DNA from: Pseudobutyrivibrio xylanivorans DSM 14809
GTDB lineage: Bacteria > Bacillota > Clostridia > Lachnospirales > Lachnospiraceae
Length of the DNA stretch: 64,000 bases
Reading direction: 5' to 3'
NCBI RefSeq assembly: GCF_900141825.1
Contig: NZ_FQYQ01000003.1
Span: 99,585-163,584 of the forward strand
Position 1 is the stretch's first letter, and every line of letters begins with the position of its first letter. Position numbers and translations under genes: made by a program. The notes beneath the pieces were generated by a model. That model did not search any database, was not told the origin of the DNA, and was given only the letters and a program-made list of their open reading frames with translations. This document shows, piece after piece, positions 28,634 to 38,418 of this stretch.

Positions 28634-29857
28634 CTATTTCTTAATTGAGCTCATGAAATCTGGCATCTTAATGTTGAGCTCTGGAACTGAGCTCTCTGTA
28701 GGAGCCACTGGTGTAACTGGCTTCTGAATAGATGGTGTAGGTGTAACAGGTCTGTTAACTACTGGTGTAGGATTTGTAACACCTGCCTGACCAGCTGGAG
28801 CTACTGTACGCTGCATGCTAGCAAGTAAATCTGCGCTAGACTGTCTAGGCTGTGAGTTGTAAACCATACCAGCAGAATTGCGGAATGCACCTGTTGGTGT
28901 AGAAACTGGCTCACCAAGACCTGTAGCAATAACTGTAACAGATACTTCGTCGTCCATAGTCTCATCAACTGTGATACCAAGGATGATATTTGCATCTGCA
29001 CCTGTCATATCCTGAACATAAGATGTAGCCTCGTTTGCATCATTAAGACCAACATCACCACAGATATTAACGATAACATCTGTAGCACCCTGGATGCTTG
29101 TCTCAAGAAGTGGAGAAGCAACAGCTGCCTTAACAGCCTCAAGAGCCTTCTCATCACCCTTTGCAGAACCGATACCTACATGTGCTAAGCCCTTATCCTT
29201 CATAACAGTCTGAACATCTGCGAAGTCAAGGTTAATAAGTGAATTCTTTGTAATGAGATCTGTGATACCCTGAACAGACTGATGAAGTACCTGATCTGCC
29301 ATACGGAAGCTCTCTCCAATACCCATAGACTTGTTGCAGATTTCAACAAGCTTCTGGTTAGGGATAACAATAAGAGTATCCACACTCTCCTTTAATCTTT
29401 CAATACCATTAAGGGCATTGTTCATACGTGGCTTTCCTTCGAACTGGAAAGGCTTAGTAACGATACCTACTGTAAGGATGCCCTGTTCTTTTGCGATTCT
29501 TGCAACAACTGGAGCAGCACCTGTACCAGTACCACCACCCATACCACATGTGATGAATACCATATCAGCACCCTTAATAGCTGCTGAAATATCCTCTGCA
29601 CTCTCCTCAGCAGACTTCATACCTACCTCTGGATTAGCGCCAGCGCCTTTTCCACCTGTTGTTTTCTCACCTATAGCTAAAAGAGTAGGCGCTTTGCATA
29701 AATCCAACGCCTGCTTATCAGTGTTGATGCCAATGAACTCAACTCCCCCAATTCCCTCTTCAACCATACGCTTTACAGCATTATTGCCGGCGCCGCCTAC
29801 GCCTACAACAATGATTCTGACAGGAGCCCCTGTCTCGTCAGTCGTAATGTTAATCAA
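28634..29857 (-). CDS. ftsZ: Cell division protein FtsZ
   Basis: Tubulin-like GTPase that forms the division ring. 407 residues. [15 protein letters not shown] at the N-terminus, tubulin signature [17 protein letters not shown] loop, then a Pro/Thr-rich spacer and the C-terminal peptide [11 protein letters not shown], a variant of the usual partner-binding tail. The start is best placed at TTG 29857 (MINITTDE): AAGGAGG lies exactly 8 nt upstream, while the longer frame to 29887 also starts at a TTG without a site. Last gene of the dcw cluster; a 91-nt gap to ftsQ with an AT-rich stretch may hold an extra promoter. Confidence 0.96.
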   Translation of the reverse strand: MINITTDETGAPVRIIVVGVGGAGNNAVKRMVEEGIGGVEFIGINTDKQALDLCKAPTLLAIGEKTTGGKGAGANPEVGMKSAEESAEDISAAIKGADMVFITCGMGGGTGTGAAPVVARIAKEQGILTVGIVTKPFQFEGKPRMNNALNGIERLKESVDTLIVIPNQKLVEICNKSMGIGESFRMADQVLHQSVQGITDLITKNSLINLDFADVQTVMKDKGLAHVGIGSAKGDEKALEAVKAAVASPLLETSIQGATDVIVNICGDVGLNDANEATSYVQDMTGADANIILGITVDETMDDEVSVTVIATGLGEPVSTPTGAFRNSAGMVYNSQPRQSSADLLASMQRTVAPAGQAGVTNPTPVVNRPVTPTPSIQKPVTPVAPTESSVPELNIKMPDFMSSIKK

Positions 29858-29978
29858 AACTTTATCCTCCTTATTATTAAACCTCAAGGGAGGTTAAACA
29901 AATTCTCTAATACCAAAATACTATATATAATATTATATTTTTTCACTCTATTTATCAACCGTTTTTTATCAAAAAAAG

Positions 29979-30743
29979 TTAATTTTCTTCCTCCGCAGAG
30001 TCCTTTTCGAATACAATATCTGTGCTGGAGCTGGAATAATTCTCAAGATGTAGTGTTCCAACCATTCCTTCCAACTGTGGCAGTATACGCAGTGCTCGGT
30101 CTATCTTCTCTTCCAGATAAACACTACTTCCAAGAGATATATTATAGGTGTCATATGACAATGTAATACGTCCATCTTCATCATATGAAACCACATTTGG
30201 CATCAAATCATTTTTATTTAATATCTTGATTAATGAAGTGAGATATCCTATCTGTTCCTTTCCTATTGGAAGCTTGACTCCAATTTCTGGATCTTCACAG
30301 TTTACTCCCTCCACCTTCATGTATCCTCTATCCACAAAGGTCTCGCTAATCTCGACTATTTCTCCACTATAGTTAAAGTAGATGTACTTTCCATCCTCCT
30401 GAGGGATATATCCAAGAATCTTCTTCTCATTACACACAATTGTAATTGAGTTCATGCCTGTGAGCTTAACATCAAAAGACTCAATAAATTCCGCATCCCC
30501 CTTTGGAAAGAGTTTATTCTTTCCGTATGCATAAATAGCGTTGCCGGAATATTCATCATCTAGAATATAGTTCTTTATCTCATCAGGTGTGTAAAGATCC
30601 GTTCCCTCCACAGAAAGCTCCTTTATTGGGCAAAGGATGTACGCTCCTACTGCCAGTAAGGATGCCACAATAACTATAGCTAATATTAACTCTATAAGAA
30701 TAAGCAAAAAAGCTTTTCTACGTCTTCGACTTCTTTTACTCAT
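29979..30743 (-). CDS. ftsQ: Cell division protein FtsQ/DivIB
   Basis: Bitopic divisome protein of 254 residues. A very basic cytoplasmic start MSKRSRRRRK, one membrane helix (about 13-37), then the POTRA-like region beginning IKELSVEGTDLYTPDEI and the beta domain. CGGAGG precedes the ATG at 30743; the open frame upstream of it belongs to the overlap with ftsW (8 nt). Sequence conservation in this family is low; position between ftsW and ftsZ supports the call. Confidence 0.85.
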   Translation of the reverse strand: MSKRSRRRRKAFLLILIELILAIVIVASLLAVGAYILCPIKELSVEGTDLYTPDEIKNYILDDEYSGNAIYAYGKNKLFPKGDAEFIESFDVKLTGMNSITIVCNEKKILGYIPQEDGKYIYFNYSGEIVEISETFVDRGYMKVEGVNCEDPEIGVKLPIGKEQIGYLTSLIKILNKNDLMPNVVSYDEDGRITLSYDTYNISLGSSVYLEEKIDRALRILPQLEGMVGTLHLENYSSSSTDIVFEKDSAEEEN

Positions 30744-31893
30744 ATTCCTCCGAATCAAAATCCATATTCTTAGAAACACTAAGGGCTAATCCAAATTCTG
30801 ATAATAGAATAGCTACCGATGTACCACCATAACTTATCAGCGGAAGAGATACACCTGTATTTGGAATAGAATTGGTAACAACTGCAATGTTAAGTACAAC
30901 CTGAAGTGCAATGTGAGCCATAATCCCTATGCATATATATGAGCCAAACATATCCTTAGCATGCGTTGCAATAAACAGTAATCTGTAGAGAAGAAGGATG
31001 TATAAAAGAATGATACAAACCGCGCCAAATACACCTAATTCTTCACAGATAATAGAGAAAATCATATCATTCTGAGCCTCTGGCACAATATACTTCTGCA
31101 TGCTGCCACCCAGGCCTTTTCCAAACAATCCTCCACTACCGATAGCGTAGAGTCCCTGAAGAATCTGGAAACCAGTCTCTTCGATATAAGCCTCTGGATT
31201 TAGCCACGCTGCAATACGCTGTGCTCTATAACTTACAAAATGGATTGCCAAAAGACCAAGGAAAAAGAATCCAGCACCTGCAAGAAAAAATGGCCTGTAT
31301 TTTGGTGACGCAACAAATGTCATAACAAATGCAATTCCTGCAATAATAATGGCCGTAGATAAGTTATTGTATGCAACTACACCTAAAACCGGTATAGTAA
31401 GAAGCAATGTGCGTATAGTTCCCTGAACAGTACGCTGCTTTTTTGGTGCCCTGTCAATAACAAAGGCAATTAGCAAAATAACTGATACCTTTGCAATCTC
31501 CGACGGCTGAACAGAAACTCCGGCAATATTAAGCCAACGGCTAGAACCATTTAATTCCGTACCTACAAAATTAACCATTAAGCATAACACAAAGGCTATA
31601 GTATAAAATGGAATAACAAAGGCGCTCCACCTTCTGTAATCAACCTTAGTAAAAAAGCTCATGCCAATAAATCCAAGACCAGCTGCGAACATCTGCTTTT
31701 TAAGATAGTAAATGGAATTTCCAAATTTAAGAGATGCTGCATAAGCAGAAGTACTGTAAAGCATAACCAGACCGAAGGCTAAAATAAACACAACGATAAA
31801 AAGCAGAGTGTAATCAAAATTCAATAGCTTTTTTAATTTTTTTCGTTGTCTGGCCTCTCTTCTCGAGGCGGCCAGCTCCTTGTCTCTTTTCAT
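30736..31893 (-). CDS. ftsW: Septal peptidoglycan glycosyltransferase FtsW
   Basis: SEDS-family membrane protein of 385 residues with about ten helices after a basic N-terminus. Seen: LVMLYSTSAYAA, NGSSRWLNIAGVSVQPSEIAK with the conserved PSE, and the C-terminal IPNTGVSLPLISYGGTS. It polymerises lipid II with the class B PBP encoded two genes upstream. FtsW rather than RodA is chosen from its dcw position. Confidence 0.93.
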   Translation of the reverse strand: MKRDKELAASRREARQRKKLKKLLNFDYTLLFIVVFILAFGLVMLYSTSAYAASLKFGNSIYYLKKQMFAAGLGFIGMSFFTKVDYRRWSAFVIPFYTIAFVLCLMVNFVGTELNGSSRWLNIAGVSVQPSEIAKVSVILLIAFVIDRAPKKQRTVQGTIRTLLLTIPVLGVVAYNNLSTAIIIAGIAFVMTFVASPKYRPFFLAGAGFFFLGLLAIHFVSYRAQRIAAWLNPEAYIEETGFQILQGLYAIGSGGLFGKGLGGSMQKYIVPEAQNDMIFSIICEELGVFGAVCIILLYILLLYRLLFIATHAKDMFGSYICIGIMAHIALQVVLNIAVVTNSIPNTGVSLPLISYGGTSVAILLSEFGLALSVSKNMDFDSEEYE

Positions 31894-31911
31894 AAAACTA
31901 AATTAACTCCC

Positions 31912-32859
31912 CTATACCAAAAAATATGCAAATGTGCATAAGAAAATTGTAACTGTAGTAAACACAGCAACAACCTTAACCTCAGACCATCCACCAAGCT
32001 CATAGTGATGATGAATTGGTGCCATTCTAAAAATTCTCTTTCCACCTGTCATCTTAAAATATCCCACCTGAAGAATTACTGAAAGAACCTCTGCAAGATA
32101 TATAAGTGCTACAACAATGATAAAGATTGGCATCTGTAAAGTATATGCTACAGATACAACAAATGCGCCAAGTGCAAGTGAACCTGTATCACCCATAAAA
32201 ATCTTTGCTGGGTGGACATTAAACATTAAAAATCCAAACAATGCACCAATCATAGCTGCAATTGCTGGAGTAATATCTGAAGAAAGGTGAATAGCTACAA
32301 GACCCCAAAATCCTGCAATTGCAAGTGTAACTGAAGTTGCAAGTCCATCAAGACCATCTGTGAAGTTTGCACCATTAACTGTTCCAAGAACTGCAAGGAA
32401 AAGAAGCGGTACTGAAAGCCAGCTGATATCAACAAATGCTCCTGTAGCTGGAATTCTAAGCTCTAGTGATACATCCGAAAACTTTACCATATATACAGCA
32501 AAACCTGTTGTTAAAACAATCTGACCAAGCATCTTCTGCCATGCCTTAAGACCATCCGAACTACGCTTCAAAGCCTTGAGTAAATCATCTACAAAGCCAA
32601 GTACACCGAAGCCTACAGTAAGAAAAACAATTGGATAGATGTGTGGAGCTGTTCTTGCAAAAAACAGACCAACAACTGCAAAAGCAATAAGAATCATTAT
32701 ACCGCCCATGGAAGGTGTTCCGTTCTTAGCCTTGTGCTCCTTGATGTACTCACGCTCAGTGTTTCCCATCTTAAGACGTCTCAAAAGCGGAATACATATA
32801 GGACTAAGCGCAACTACTATAAAAAATGAAATTAACATAGGTAAAAAAACTTCTAACAT
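31912..32859 (-). CDS. mraY: Phospho-MurNAc-pentapeptide transferase
   Basis: Makes lipid I at the membrane. 315 residues, ten predicted helices. NGTPSMGGIMIL, GFVDDLLKALKRSSDGL with the conserved Asp pair, NFTDGLDGLAT, NVHPAKIFMGDTGSLALG and the HHHYE motif of the cytosolic loop are all present. It starts 11 nt after the ftsI stop. Confidence 0.97.
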   Translation of the reverse strand: MLEVFLPMLISFFIVVALSPICIPLLRRLKMGNTEREYIKEHKAKNGTPSMGGIMILIAFAVVGLFFARTAPHIYPIVFLTVGFGVLGFVDDLLKALKRSSDGLKAWQKMLGQIVLTTGFAVYMVKFSDVSLELRIPATGAFVDISWLSVPLLFLAVLGTVNGANFTDGLDGLATSVTLAIAGFWGLVAIHLSSDITPAIAAMIGALFGFLMFNVHPAKIFMGDTGSLALGAFVVSVAYTLQMPIFIIVVALIYLAEVLSVILQVGYFKMTGGKRIFRMAPIHHHYELGGWSEVKVVAVFTTVTIFLCTFAYFLV

Positions 32860-32870
32860 AATAAAACTCC

Positions 32871-34946
32871 TTAATTGTTCTCTTCTTCGTTACCATTGTC
32901 TGGTGTTACGGACGGGTCGGCTGTAGATTCGCCGCCCTCTGGAGTATCTTCCGCTACTCCTTCATCTGGTTCGCTCTGCTGAGCGGCCTCTGTAAGTGCT
33001 GATGCTGCAGCAGCCTCCTCCTCTTCTGTAAGGGATGACTCCACCCCCATATAAGGTAATGCCTGTTCGAAAATATTGTGTACAATTTCCTGTGCGAAGC
33101 TACTGTGGGCCTGATTGTCGCCCTCAGCACCTACACCAGGCTCGTCTACAATAACATATACAACAAGCTGAGGATTCTCCACCGGTGCAAAACCAATGAA
33201 TGATACCAGATACTTGTGATTTCCTCGAGGAAGCTTCTCGGCAGTACCGGTCTTTCCACCGATAGTATAGCCATTTACTCCTGCTGTCTTTCCTGTTCCG
33301 TCAGATACTACGAAGTGAAGATACTCTTTTAGCATATCACTAACTTCTTTTGAAACTGTTTTCTTAAGAAGTGTAGGCTCTATCTCACTAACTGTGTTTC
33401 CATTTGAATCGGTTATCTTTTTAACCAAATGAGGTTCATATAAATTTCCACCATTTACCAAAGAACAAAAACCAGTTCCAAGCTGAATCATAGTTGTATT
33501 AAAGTTCTGTCCAAATGAGTTTGTTGCAAGGTTGATTGCTGAATGCAAATCATCCTTACTGTAAATCAATCCTGCTGTACTAGCCTCTCCAGTAAGATCA
33601 ATTCCTGTCTTTTGACCAAATCCAAAAACTGACTGATAATCTGCAAATGTATCTGGGCCAATCACTCTTACCATCTGCATCAAAGCATCATTACATGAAT
33701 TGGAAAGGGCTTCAGCTATAGTCTGTGTACCATGTCCGCCCTTTTTATGGGCAACACACTTGACAAGCTTTGGATAGCCAGAAATCATCTCACCACCATC
33801 ACAAAAGTATGTCTCATTTCCGTTCAAAGCACCAGTTTCCAACCCCATAGCTACAGTGAATGGCTTGAAGGTAGAACCAGGCTCATAAGTATATGTAATT
33901 GGGAAATTCTGCCAGATTTTGTTGAGCTTATCCATCTTGTCATCTGTGGACATTTCTGCGATTTGCTCTTCTGTATAATACGCAGATAAATCCCTTGGAT
34001 TATTCAAATCGAAGGATGGATACTGTGCCATAGCCAGAATCTCACCTGTATTAGGATTCATTACAAGAGCTGCAGTGTGAAGGGAACCCTGATATTCTGG
34101 TTCATCTGGATGATCAGCATTCCACTGTGCCATTGTTTTATCATTCCATTCCTTAATTGCATTTTCTGCAATAGTCTGAATGTTTACATCAAGTGATAAA
34201 ACAATGTTGTTACCATTTGTAGCGTCGATAGTAGTCTGCTCTAAGTTACTGTCTGAATTAAGATAACCGTAGGTACGACCATTAATTCCATTTAATACAT
34301 TGGAATATTTATTTTCAAGACCGATTACACCAACATTACCGCTACTAGCATAACCTATAGTGGCGGCCCCAAGACTTCCGTATGGATACTGTCTTACATA
34401 TTCCTTTTCAAACCAGATACCAAAAACCTTTCCTTTGTTTTCTTTTGAAGCTTTCTTCTCTTCAAATGCAGCCATCTCTTCATAGGGAACCTTTTTTGCC
34501 AGAACAAAATATGCTGATTTTGGATGTTTCTCAAGCTGAGTTCTAATCTTTTCTTTATCTATTTCAGGAAAGCATTCTGCTACAAGGTTTACCGTAGCTG
34601 TAATACAGCTATCCTTATTTTTATCCTTAGCTTTCTTTTCATTTTCATTAAGCACCTTGCTATCAAGAATAACGTTGTAAACATCCACACTGGTAGCAAG
34701 TACTGTTCCTCTGGTATCAACAATGTTTCCTCTTTGAAAAGGAATAATCGTGCTGTCGTATTTTTGCTGGGCTAAAACAATCTTTTCGTATTTATCTCCG
34801 CTGGTGTACTGGATGTACATAATACGACCTATTAGAACAACAAAAAGAATACAAACAACTCCAAAGACCAGCCAGAGTTTTCTTTGCATTCTTTTTAAGA
34901 TTTTTTTATTTGGTTTTATTCTTCTTCGTTTTTTATTACTAGGCAT
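32871..34946 (-). CDS. ftsI: Class B penicillin-binding protein (FtsI/PBP2B type)
   Basis: Septal transpeptidase of 691 residues. A basic start, one membrane anchor (about 24-45), PBP dimerisation domain (about 65-235), then the transpeptidase: Ser358-Thr-Phe-Lys361 (EPGSTFKP), SNSCN about 60 residues later, and KTGTAEK. No PASTA domains; instead a long acidic Glu/Pro-rich tail (about 640-691), unusual compared with B. subtilis PBP2B or SpoVD. Between ftsL and mraY, as expected in dcw clusters. Confidence 0.94.
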   Translation of the reverse strand: MPSNKKRRRIKPNKKILKRMQRKLWLVFGVVCILFVVLIGRIMYIQYTSGDKYEKIVLAQQKYDSTIIPFQRGNIVDTRGTVLATSVDVYNVILDSKVLNENEKKAKDKNKDSCITATVNLVAECFPEIDKEKIRTQLEKHPKSAYFVLAKKVPYEEMAAFEEKKASKENKGKVFGIWFEKEYVRQYPYGSLGAATIGYASSGNVGVIGLENKYSNVLNGINGRTYGYLNSDSNLEQTTIDATNGNNIVLSLDVNIQTIAENAIKEWNDKTMAQWNADHPDEPEYQGSLHTAALVMNPNTGEILAMAQYPSFDLNNPRDLSAYYTEEQIAEMSTDDKMDKLNKIWQNFPITYTYEPGSTFKPFTVAMGLETGALNGNETYFCDGGEMISGYPKLVKCVAHKKGGHGTQTIAEALSNSCNDALMQMVRVIGPDTFADYQSVFGFGQKTGIDLTGEASTAGLIYSKDDLHSAINLATNSFGQNFNTTMIQLGTGFCSLVNGGNLYEPHLVKKITDSNGNTVSEIEPTLLKKTVSKEVSDMLKEYLHFVVSDGTGKTAGVNGYTIGGKTGTAEKLPRGNHKYLVSFIGFAPVENPQLVVYVIVDEPGVGAEGDNQAHSSFAQEIVHNIFEQALPYMGVESSLTEEEEAAAASALTEAAQQSEPDEGVAEDTPEGGESTADPSVTPDNGNEEENN

Positions 34947-34960
34947 TATGCATTATCTTC

Positions 34961-35449
34961 CTATGGTATATCCTTGTACTGACTCATGTAGTCAGCACCA
35001 TCTATACTATAATACACTATTTGGTTGCTGGTTGCATATACCATTCCCAACTCATTTATTGCCTTGTCTTTTATATCCGAAAGATTGGTATTTGTAGCAA
35101 TTCTACTCTCTGCTGCGTTGTTATCTGCATTGATAGTAGAAAGCTCATTTTCCATATCTGCAATATGGCTCATTCTTGTTGTAACATTAGTCTGAAGAGA
35201 AACATAGCTAACTAACATAAGGCAAGTAAGTATAACTGCCATAATCATATAGCCTGTTAACAATCTATTCTTTCTAAGTGCGGCCGCACGTCTTCTATCT
35301 GTAATCTTTTGACGACGAATGGCATCTTCTCTCTTCTCCCTCTCACGCTGCTCACGTGTAGGCAGACTTCTAGCCGGACGCATCTGATATTCAGTCTCTT
35401 TGCGGACGGCGTTGCCATCGTTGTAGTAGTAAGTCTTTAATTCCTGCAT
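34961..35449 (-). CDS. ftsL: FtsL-like cell division protein
   Basis: 162 residues: a long, highly charged cytosolic part (about 1-62, rich in Arg/Glu), one membrane helix (about 65-87), and a periplasm-side coiled coil (about 92-135) ending in LGMVYATSNQIVYY, which resembles the end of FtsL/DivIC proteins. Identified by architecture and position between rsmH and ftsI; sequence alone would be weak. The cytosolic part is longer than usual. Confidence 0.78.
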   Translation of the reverse strand: MQELKTYYYNDGNAVRKETEYQMRPARSLPTREQREREKREDAIRRQKITDRRRAAALRKNRLLTGYMIMAVILTCLMLVSYVSLQTNVTTRMSHIADMENELSTINADNNAAESRIATNTNLSDIKDKAINELGMVYATSNQIVYYSIDGADYMSQYKDIP

Positions 35450-35505
35450 ATCTCTATTCCTCTATCCCAACTAGCAATTAAAACTAGTAATATTTCTCTT
35501 ATTGC

Positions 35506-36450
35506 TTAGGCTTCGTCACCACGTTCGAATACTCTAAGCTTTGCACTCTTCGAGCGAGAGTTTGCCTCCAGCTCCTCATCACTAGGTAAAATTGGTTTTC
35601 TCGTAACCACCTTACCCTTTGACTTTTTTCCACATACACAAACCGGAAAATTCTTTGGGCAGGTACAAGGGTCCTCATTCCTCTTAAAGGCAACCTTTGT
35701 AATTCTGTCCTCCAATGAATGGAAGGTGATGATGCAAAGTCTTCCACCTGGATTAAGTAAATCGATCATGTCATCTATATGATCTTCAAGAACTGTTAGC
35801 TCTCTGTTTAATTCAATTCTAAGAGCCTGATAGGTTCTCTTAGATGGATGTCCCTGACCAACCTGAGCTTTCTTTGGAATACTTTCGGCGATAATTTTAT
35901 TGAGCTGACCAGCTGTAAGTATTGGAGCCTTTTCTCTCTCCTTAATAATGTTCTTAACAATCTGCTTAGAGAACTTCTCTTCACCATATGTGTATAGGAC
36001 TCGGGTTAAATCCTCAGCTGAATAAGTATTAACAATGTCAGCCGCCGTCATAGGATTATCCTTGTCCATACGCATATCCAAAGGAGCATCCTCAACTCTG
36101 TATGTAAATCCTCTGTCTGCCTCATCAAGCTGGAAGCTGGAAACACCAAGGTCGAGCATAATGCCATCCACCTTAGTAACGCCAAGCTCAGCAAGACGCT
36201 CCTTCATGAATTCATAGTTACTATGAATTCTGGTGACCTTATCCCCGTAGCAAGCAAGCCTCTCCCCAGCTGCCTTCAGGGCGTCGGTGTCCTGATCAAA
36301 TCCGTAAAGATGTCCTGTAGTAAGATGACTTGCAATTTCAAATGAATGGCCGCCACCCCCTAATGTTCCATCAACATAAATTCCGTCAGGCTTAATATTT
36401 AAATTGTCCACTGTCTCATGTAAGAGAACTGAATAATGATTAAATTCCAT
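35506..36450 (-). CDS. rsmH: 16S rRNA (cytosine-1402-N4) methyltransferase
   Basis: 314 residues. [13 protein letters not shown], the SAM-binding [29 protein letters not shown], and [15 protein letters not shown] are diagnostic. The C-terminal Cys cluster [15 protein letters not shown] is found in many Firmicute homologues. It starts 8 nt after the mraZ stop. Confidence 0.97.
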   Translation of the reverse strand: MEFNHYSVLLHETVDNLNIKPDGIYVDGTLGGGGHSFEIASHLTTGHLYGFDQDTDALKAAGERLACYGDKVTRIHSNYEFMKERLAELGVTKVDGIMLDLGVSSFQLDEADRGFTYRVEDAPLDMRMDKDNPMTAADIVNTYSAEDLTRVLYTYGEEKFSKQIVKNIIKEREKAPILTAGQLNKIIAESIPKKAQVGQGHPSKRTYQALRIELNRELTVLEDHIDDMIDLLNPGGRLCIITFHSLEDRITKVAFKRNEDPCTCPKNFPVCVCGKKSKGKVVTRKPILPSDEELEANSRSKSAKLRVFERGDEA

Positions 36451-36458
36451 TTAACTCC

Positions 36459-36890
36459 TTAAATTCCAAGGCCTAATTCAGCCATATGCTCTGCAATTTC
36501 ATCCATATCGTCATAGGTACCTTCCTCTATCCAGCGCTCCTTAGACCAAATTTCAATTCGGTTAAGAACGCCAACGGAAACAACCTCTTTATCAATTCCA
36601 GCATATTCTTTTAATGTGGCTGGAATAAGTACTCTTCCCTGCTTATCAATGTCGCATTCTGCAGCTCCTGCAAAGAAGAATCTGGAGAACTTTCTAGCAT
36701 CCTTTGTGGTACGTGGAATCTCGCGGAACTTTTCCTCGATAGTCTGCCATTCGCTAAGTGGATAAACGAAAAGGCAACCATCAAGTCCCTTAGTGGCAAC
36801 GAAGTGATCTCCCAACTGCTCACGAAACTTAGCAGGCATAATAAGACGGTTCTTCGCGTCTAAATTGTGACTGTATTCGCCCATGAACAT
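36459..36890 (-). CDS. mraZ: Transcriptional regulator MraZ
   Basis: 143 residues, two AbrB-like halves each with a DxxGR-type motif: [15 protein letters not shown] and [16 protein letters not shown]. MraZ binds repeats in its own promoter and represses the dcw operon. Start at ATG 36890 (MFMGEYSHN), 9 nt after AGGAGG; an upstream frame to 36959 has no site and crosses the operator repeats. Confidence 0.95.
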   Translation of the reverse strand: MFMGEYSHNLDAKNRLIMPAKFREQLGDHFVATKGLDGCLFVYPLSEWQTIEEKFREIPRTTKDARKFSRFFFAGAAECDIDKQGRVLIPATLKEYAGIDKEVVSVGVLNRIEIWSKERWIEEGTYDDMDEIAEHMAELGLGI

Positions 36891-36925
36891 GAGACACTTC
36901 CTCCTTTCTAAATGGTAGACTGTCT

Positions 36926-36972
36926 CCACATCCACCACTTTATGACACTTTTGTTCCACTTTCCTCCACTTT
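36926..36972 (-). promoter_or_regulatory. MraZ-box repeats upstream of mraZ
   Basis: Minus strand AAAGTGG/T at 36972-36966, 36962-36956, 36951-36945 and 36941-36935, spaced 10, 11 and 10 bp, with a fifth degenerate copy ATGTGG at 36931-36926. Regular one-turn spacing of AAAGTG motifs is the known MraZ operator design in Firmicutes and Mollicutes. Confidence 0.8.
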
Positions 36973-37099
36973 TAACTACATTCTAAACCAAATCACAGTT
37001 CTATGCAACCCGCGAAGCCCGTAAAATCAATATTCCCCACATGTGGTATAAAGTGGTGAGCTCTCCCACTATTGGCACAAAATATGCTAAAAAAGACAT

Positions 37100-37128
37100 A
37101 AAAAAAAGACATCGGAAGCACCGATGTC
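37100..37128 (-). terminator. Terminator between lgt and mraZ
   Basis: GACATCGG-TGCTT-CCGATGTC followed by TTTTTTTT on the minus strand. It separates the upstream queA-pheST-PilZ-lgt group from the dcw cluster. A second small stem ATTGTAT/ATACAAT lies at 37133-37154. The remaining sequence to the MraZ boxes shows nothing clear except one more AAAGTGG on the plus strand near 37051. Confidence 0.85.
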
Positions 37129-37159
37129 GAAGATTGTATCTAAAAAAATACAATTTTAT

Positions 37160-38020
37160 TTAATTTTCTTTCAATTTTTTCATGTTATATACATACAATC
37201 CTGTTCCAAGAACAATCAGAATCGCAGCCAACGCCTGGGATACTGGGATGTTTGTTCCCCAAAGCTTAAGCTGATCTGTACGTATACCTTCTATCCAGAA
37301 ACGTCCCGCTCCATATCCTAAAAGGTATGTAAAAAATACTTGTCCATGAAACTTCTTTTTTCTTATCATCAGGAACATGATGATAAACAAACCTAGATTC
37401 CATAAAGACTCATAGAGGAACGTAGGATGTACGGAAATATAATCCACTCCGTTTATCTGCACAAGGTTTGTAAGCATCTCAGAAGTAACATCTGACTGGC
37501 TTCTAATAGAATTAATTGGCAGAAGCATAGCAAACAATCCATCTGTATACTGTCCGAAGACTTCTCTATTGAAGAAGTTGCCCCAGCGGCCAAATATCTG
37601 ACCAATAACAACTCCGCCAATGCAAATATCCATTACCTGAAGGAAATTATGCTTTCTAATCTTACAAAGCACAGCCACCGAGGCGATACCAGCAAGAACA
37701 CCACCATAAATTGCGAGACCACCCTGCCTGATATTGAATATGCTCAGGAAATCATCCTTATAATATTCCCAGGCAAAAATAACATAATACAATCTGGCTC
37801 CTATCACTCCAACAATAATAGTGATAATACAGATATCCAGAAATCTGTCTTCGTCAAAGCCCTCTCGCTTTGCCATTTTAAGAATGTAAGTAACCCCAAC
37901 CAGCATACCGATAGCGATAATTACGCCATAAAACGCAATGAAAAAGGACCCGACGTGGAATCCTTTTTCAATATTGTTTAAAGTGATATGAAGATTTGGA
38001 AAAATAATGCTAGAATCCAA
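37160..38020 (-). CDS. lgt: Prolipoprotein diacylglyceryl transferase
   Basis: Attaches diacylglycerol to the lipobox cysteine of exported lipoproteins. 286 residues, about seven helices. RQGGLAIYGGVLAG, the Lgt signature region GQIFGRWGNFFNREVFG and RFWIEGIRTDQL are present. The start is taken as TTG 38020 (MDSSIIFPN), with GAGGAG 8 nt upstream; the only ATG upstream is inside the PilZ gene without a site. Follows the PilZ gene by 13 nt. Confidence 0.93.
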   Translation of the reverse strand: MDSSIIFPNLHITLNNIEKGFHVGSFFIAFYGVIIAIGMLVGVTYILKMAKREGFDEDRFLDICIITIIVGVIGARLYYVIFAWEYYKDDFLSIFNIRQGGLAIYGGVLAGIASVAVLCKIRKHNFLQVMDICIGGVVIGQIFGRWGNFFNREVFGQYTDGLFAMLLPINSIRSQSDVTSEMLTNLVQINGVDYISVHPTFLYESLWNLGLFIIMFLMIRKKKFHGQVFFTYLLGYGAGRFWIEGIRTDQLKLWGTNIPVSQALAAILIVLGTGLYVYNMKKLKEN

Positions 38021-38033
38021 AATTATGTCTCCT

Positions 38034-38381
38034 CTATTCTGCGTCGCTAAACAACTGGTAAATTTCAATCTTTAGCGCATCTGTATCTGTCATTCCAACA
38101 AAAATACAGCCATACTCATAGATGTCGCCATCAAGCTTGTTTGAACGAACAACCTTAAATACGGAATCAATGGTTTCCTTAGTCCAAATCTGAATCTTCG
38201 CATCAAAACATGCACCAATTTCAAATTCAACATTAGGAACCCTAAAAGCTAAACCTGTCTTCGAGATATTGGTAACCTCAACTTCCATGTACTTCACGGT
38301 TGTTATGTTGGCTTCATCAATTCGCTCGATTTCAACCTTTACACCAATGTCTAAACGTTTGCTTTTTCTTTTCTCCTCCAT
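38034..38381 (-). CDS. PilZ-domain protein (c-di-GMP receptor candidate)
   Basis: 115 residues, a single PilZ barrel. The N-terminal KRKSKRLDI resembles the RxxxR c-di-GMP switch and VTNISKTGLAF the (D/N)xSxxG motif; both binding motifs appear intact. No catalytic or membrane part. Gene neighbours pheT and lgt give no hint of the target. A stand-alone adaptor that responds to c-di-GMP is the simplest reading. Confidence 0.8.
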   Translation of the reverse strand: MEEKRKSKRLDIGVKVEIERIDEANITTVKYMEVEVTNISKTGLAFRVPNVEFEIGACFDAKIQIWTKETIDSVFKVVRSNKLDGDIYEYGCIFVGMTDTDALKIEIYQLFSDAE

Positions 38382-38418
38382 CTCATGCCCCCCAATACAT
38401 TAATTAGTAGTTACCCGT

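Noticed and set aside
29331..29897. 188-codon plus-strand open frame
   Set aside because: Fully antisense to ftsZ, whose frame is certain; the translation is Pro/Ala/Ser-rich as expected from the complement of a conserved gene.
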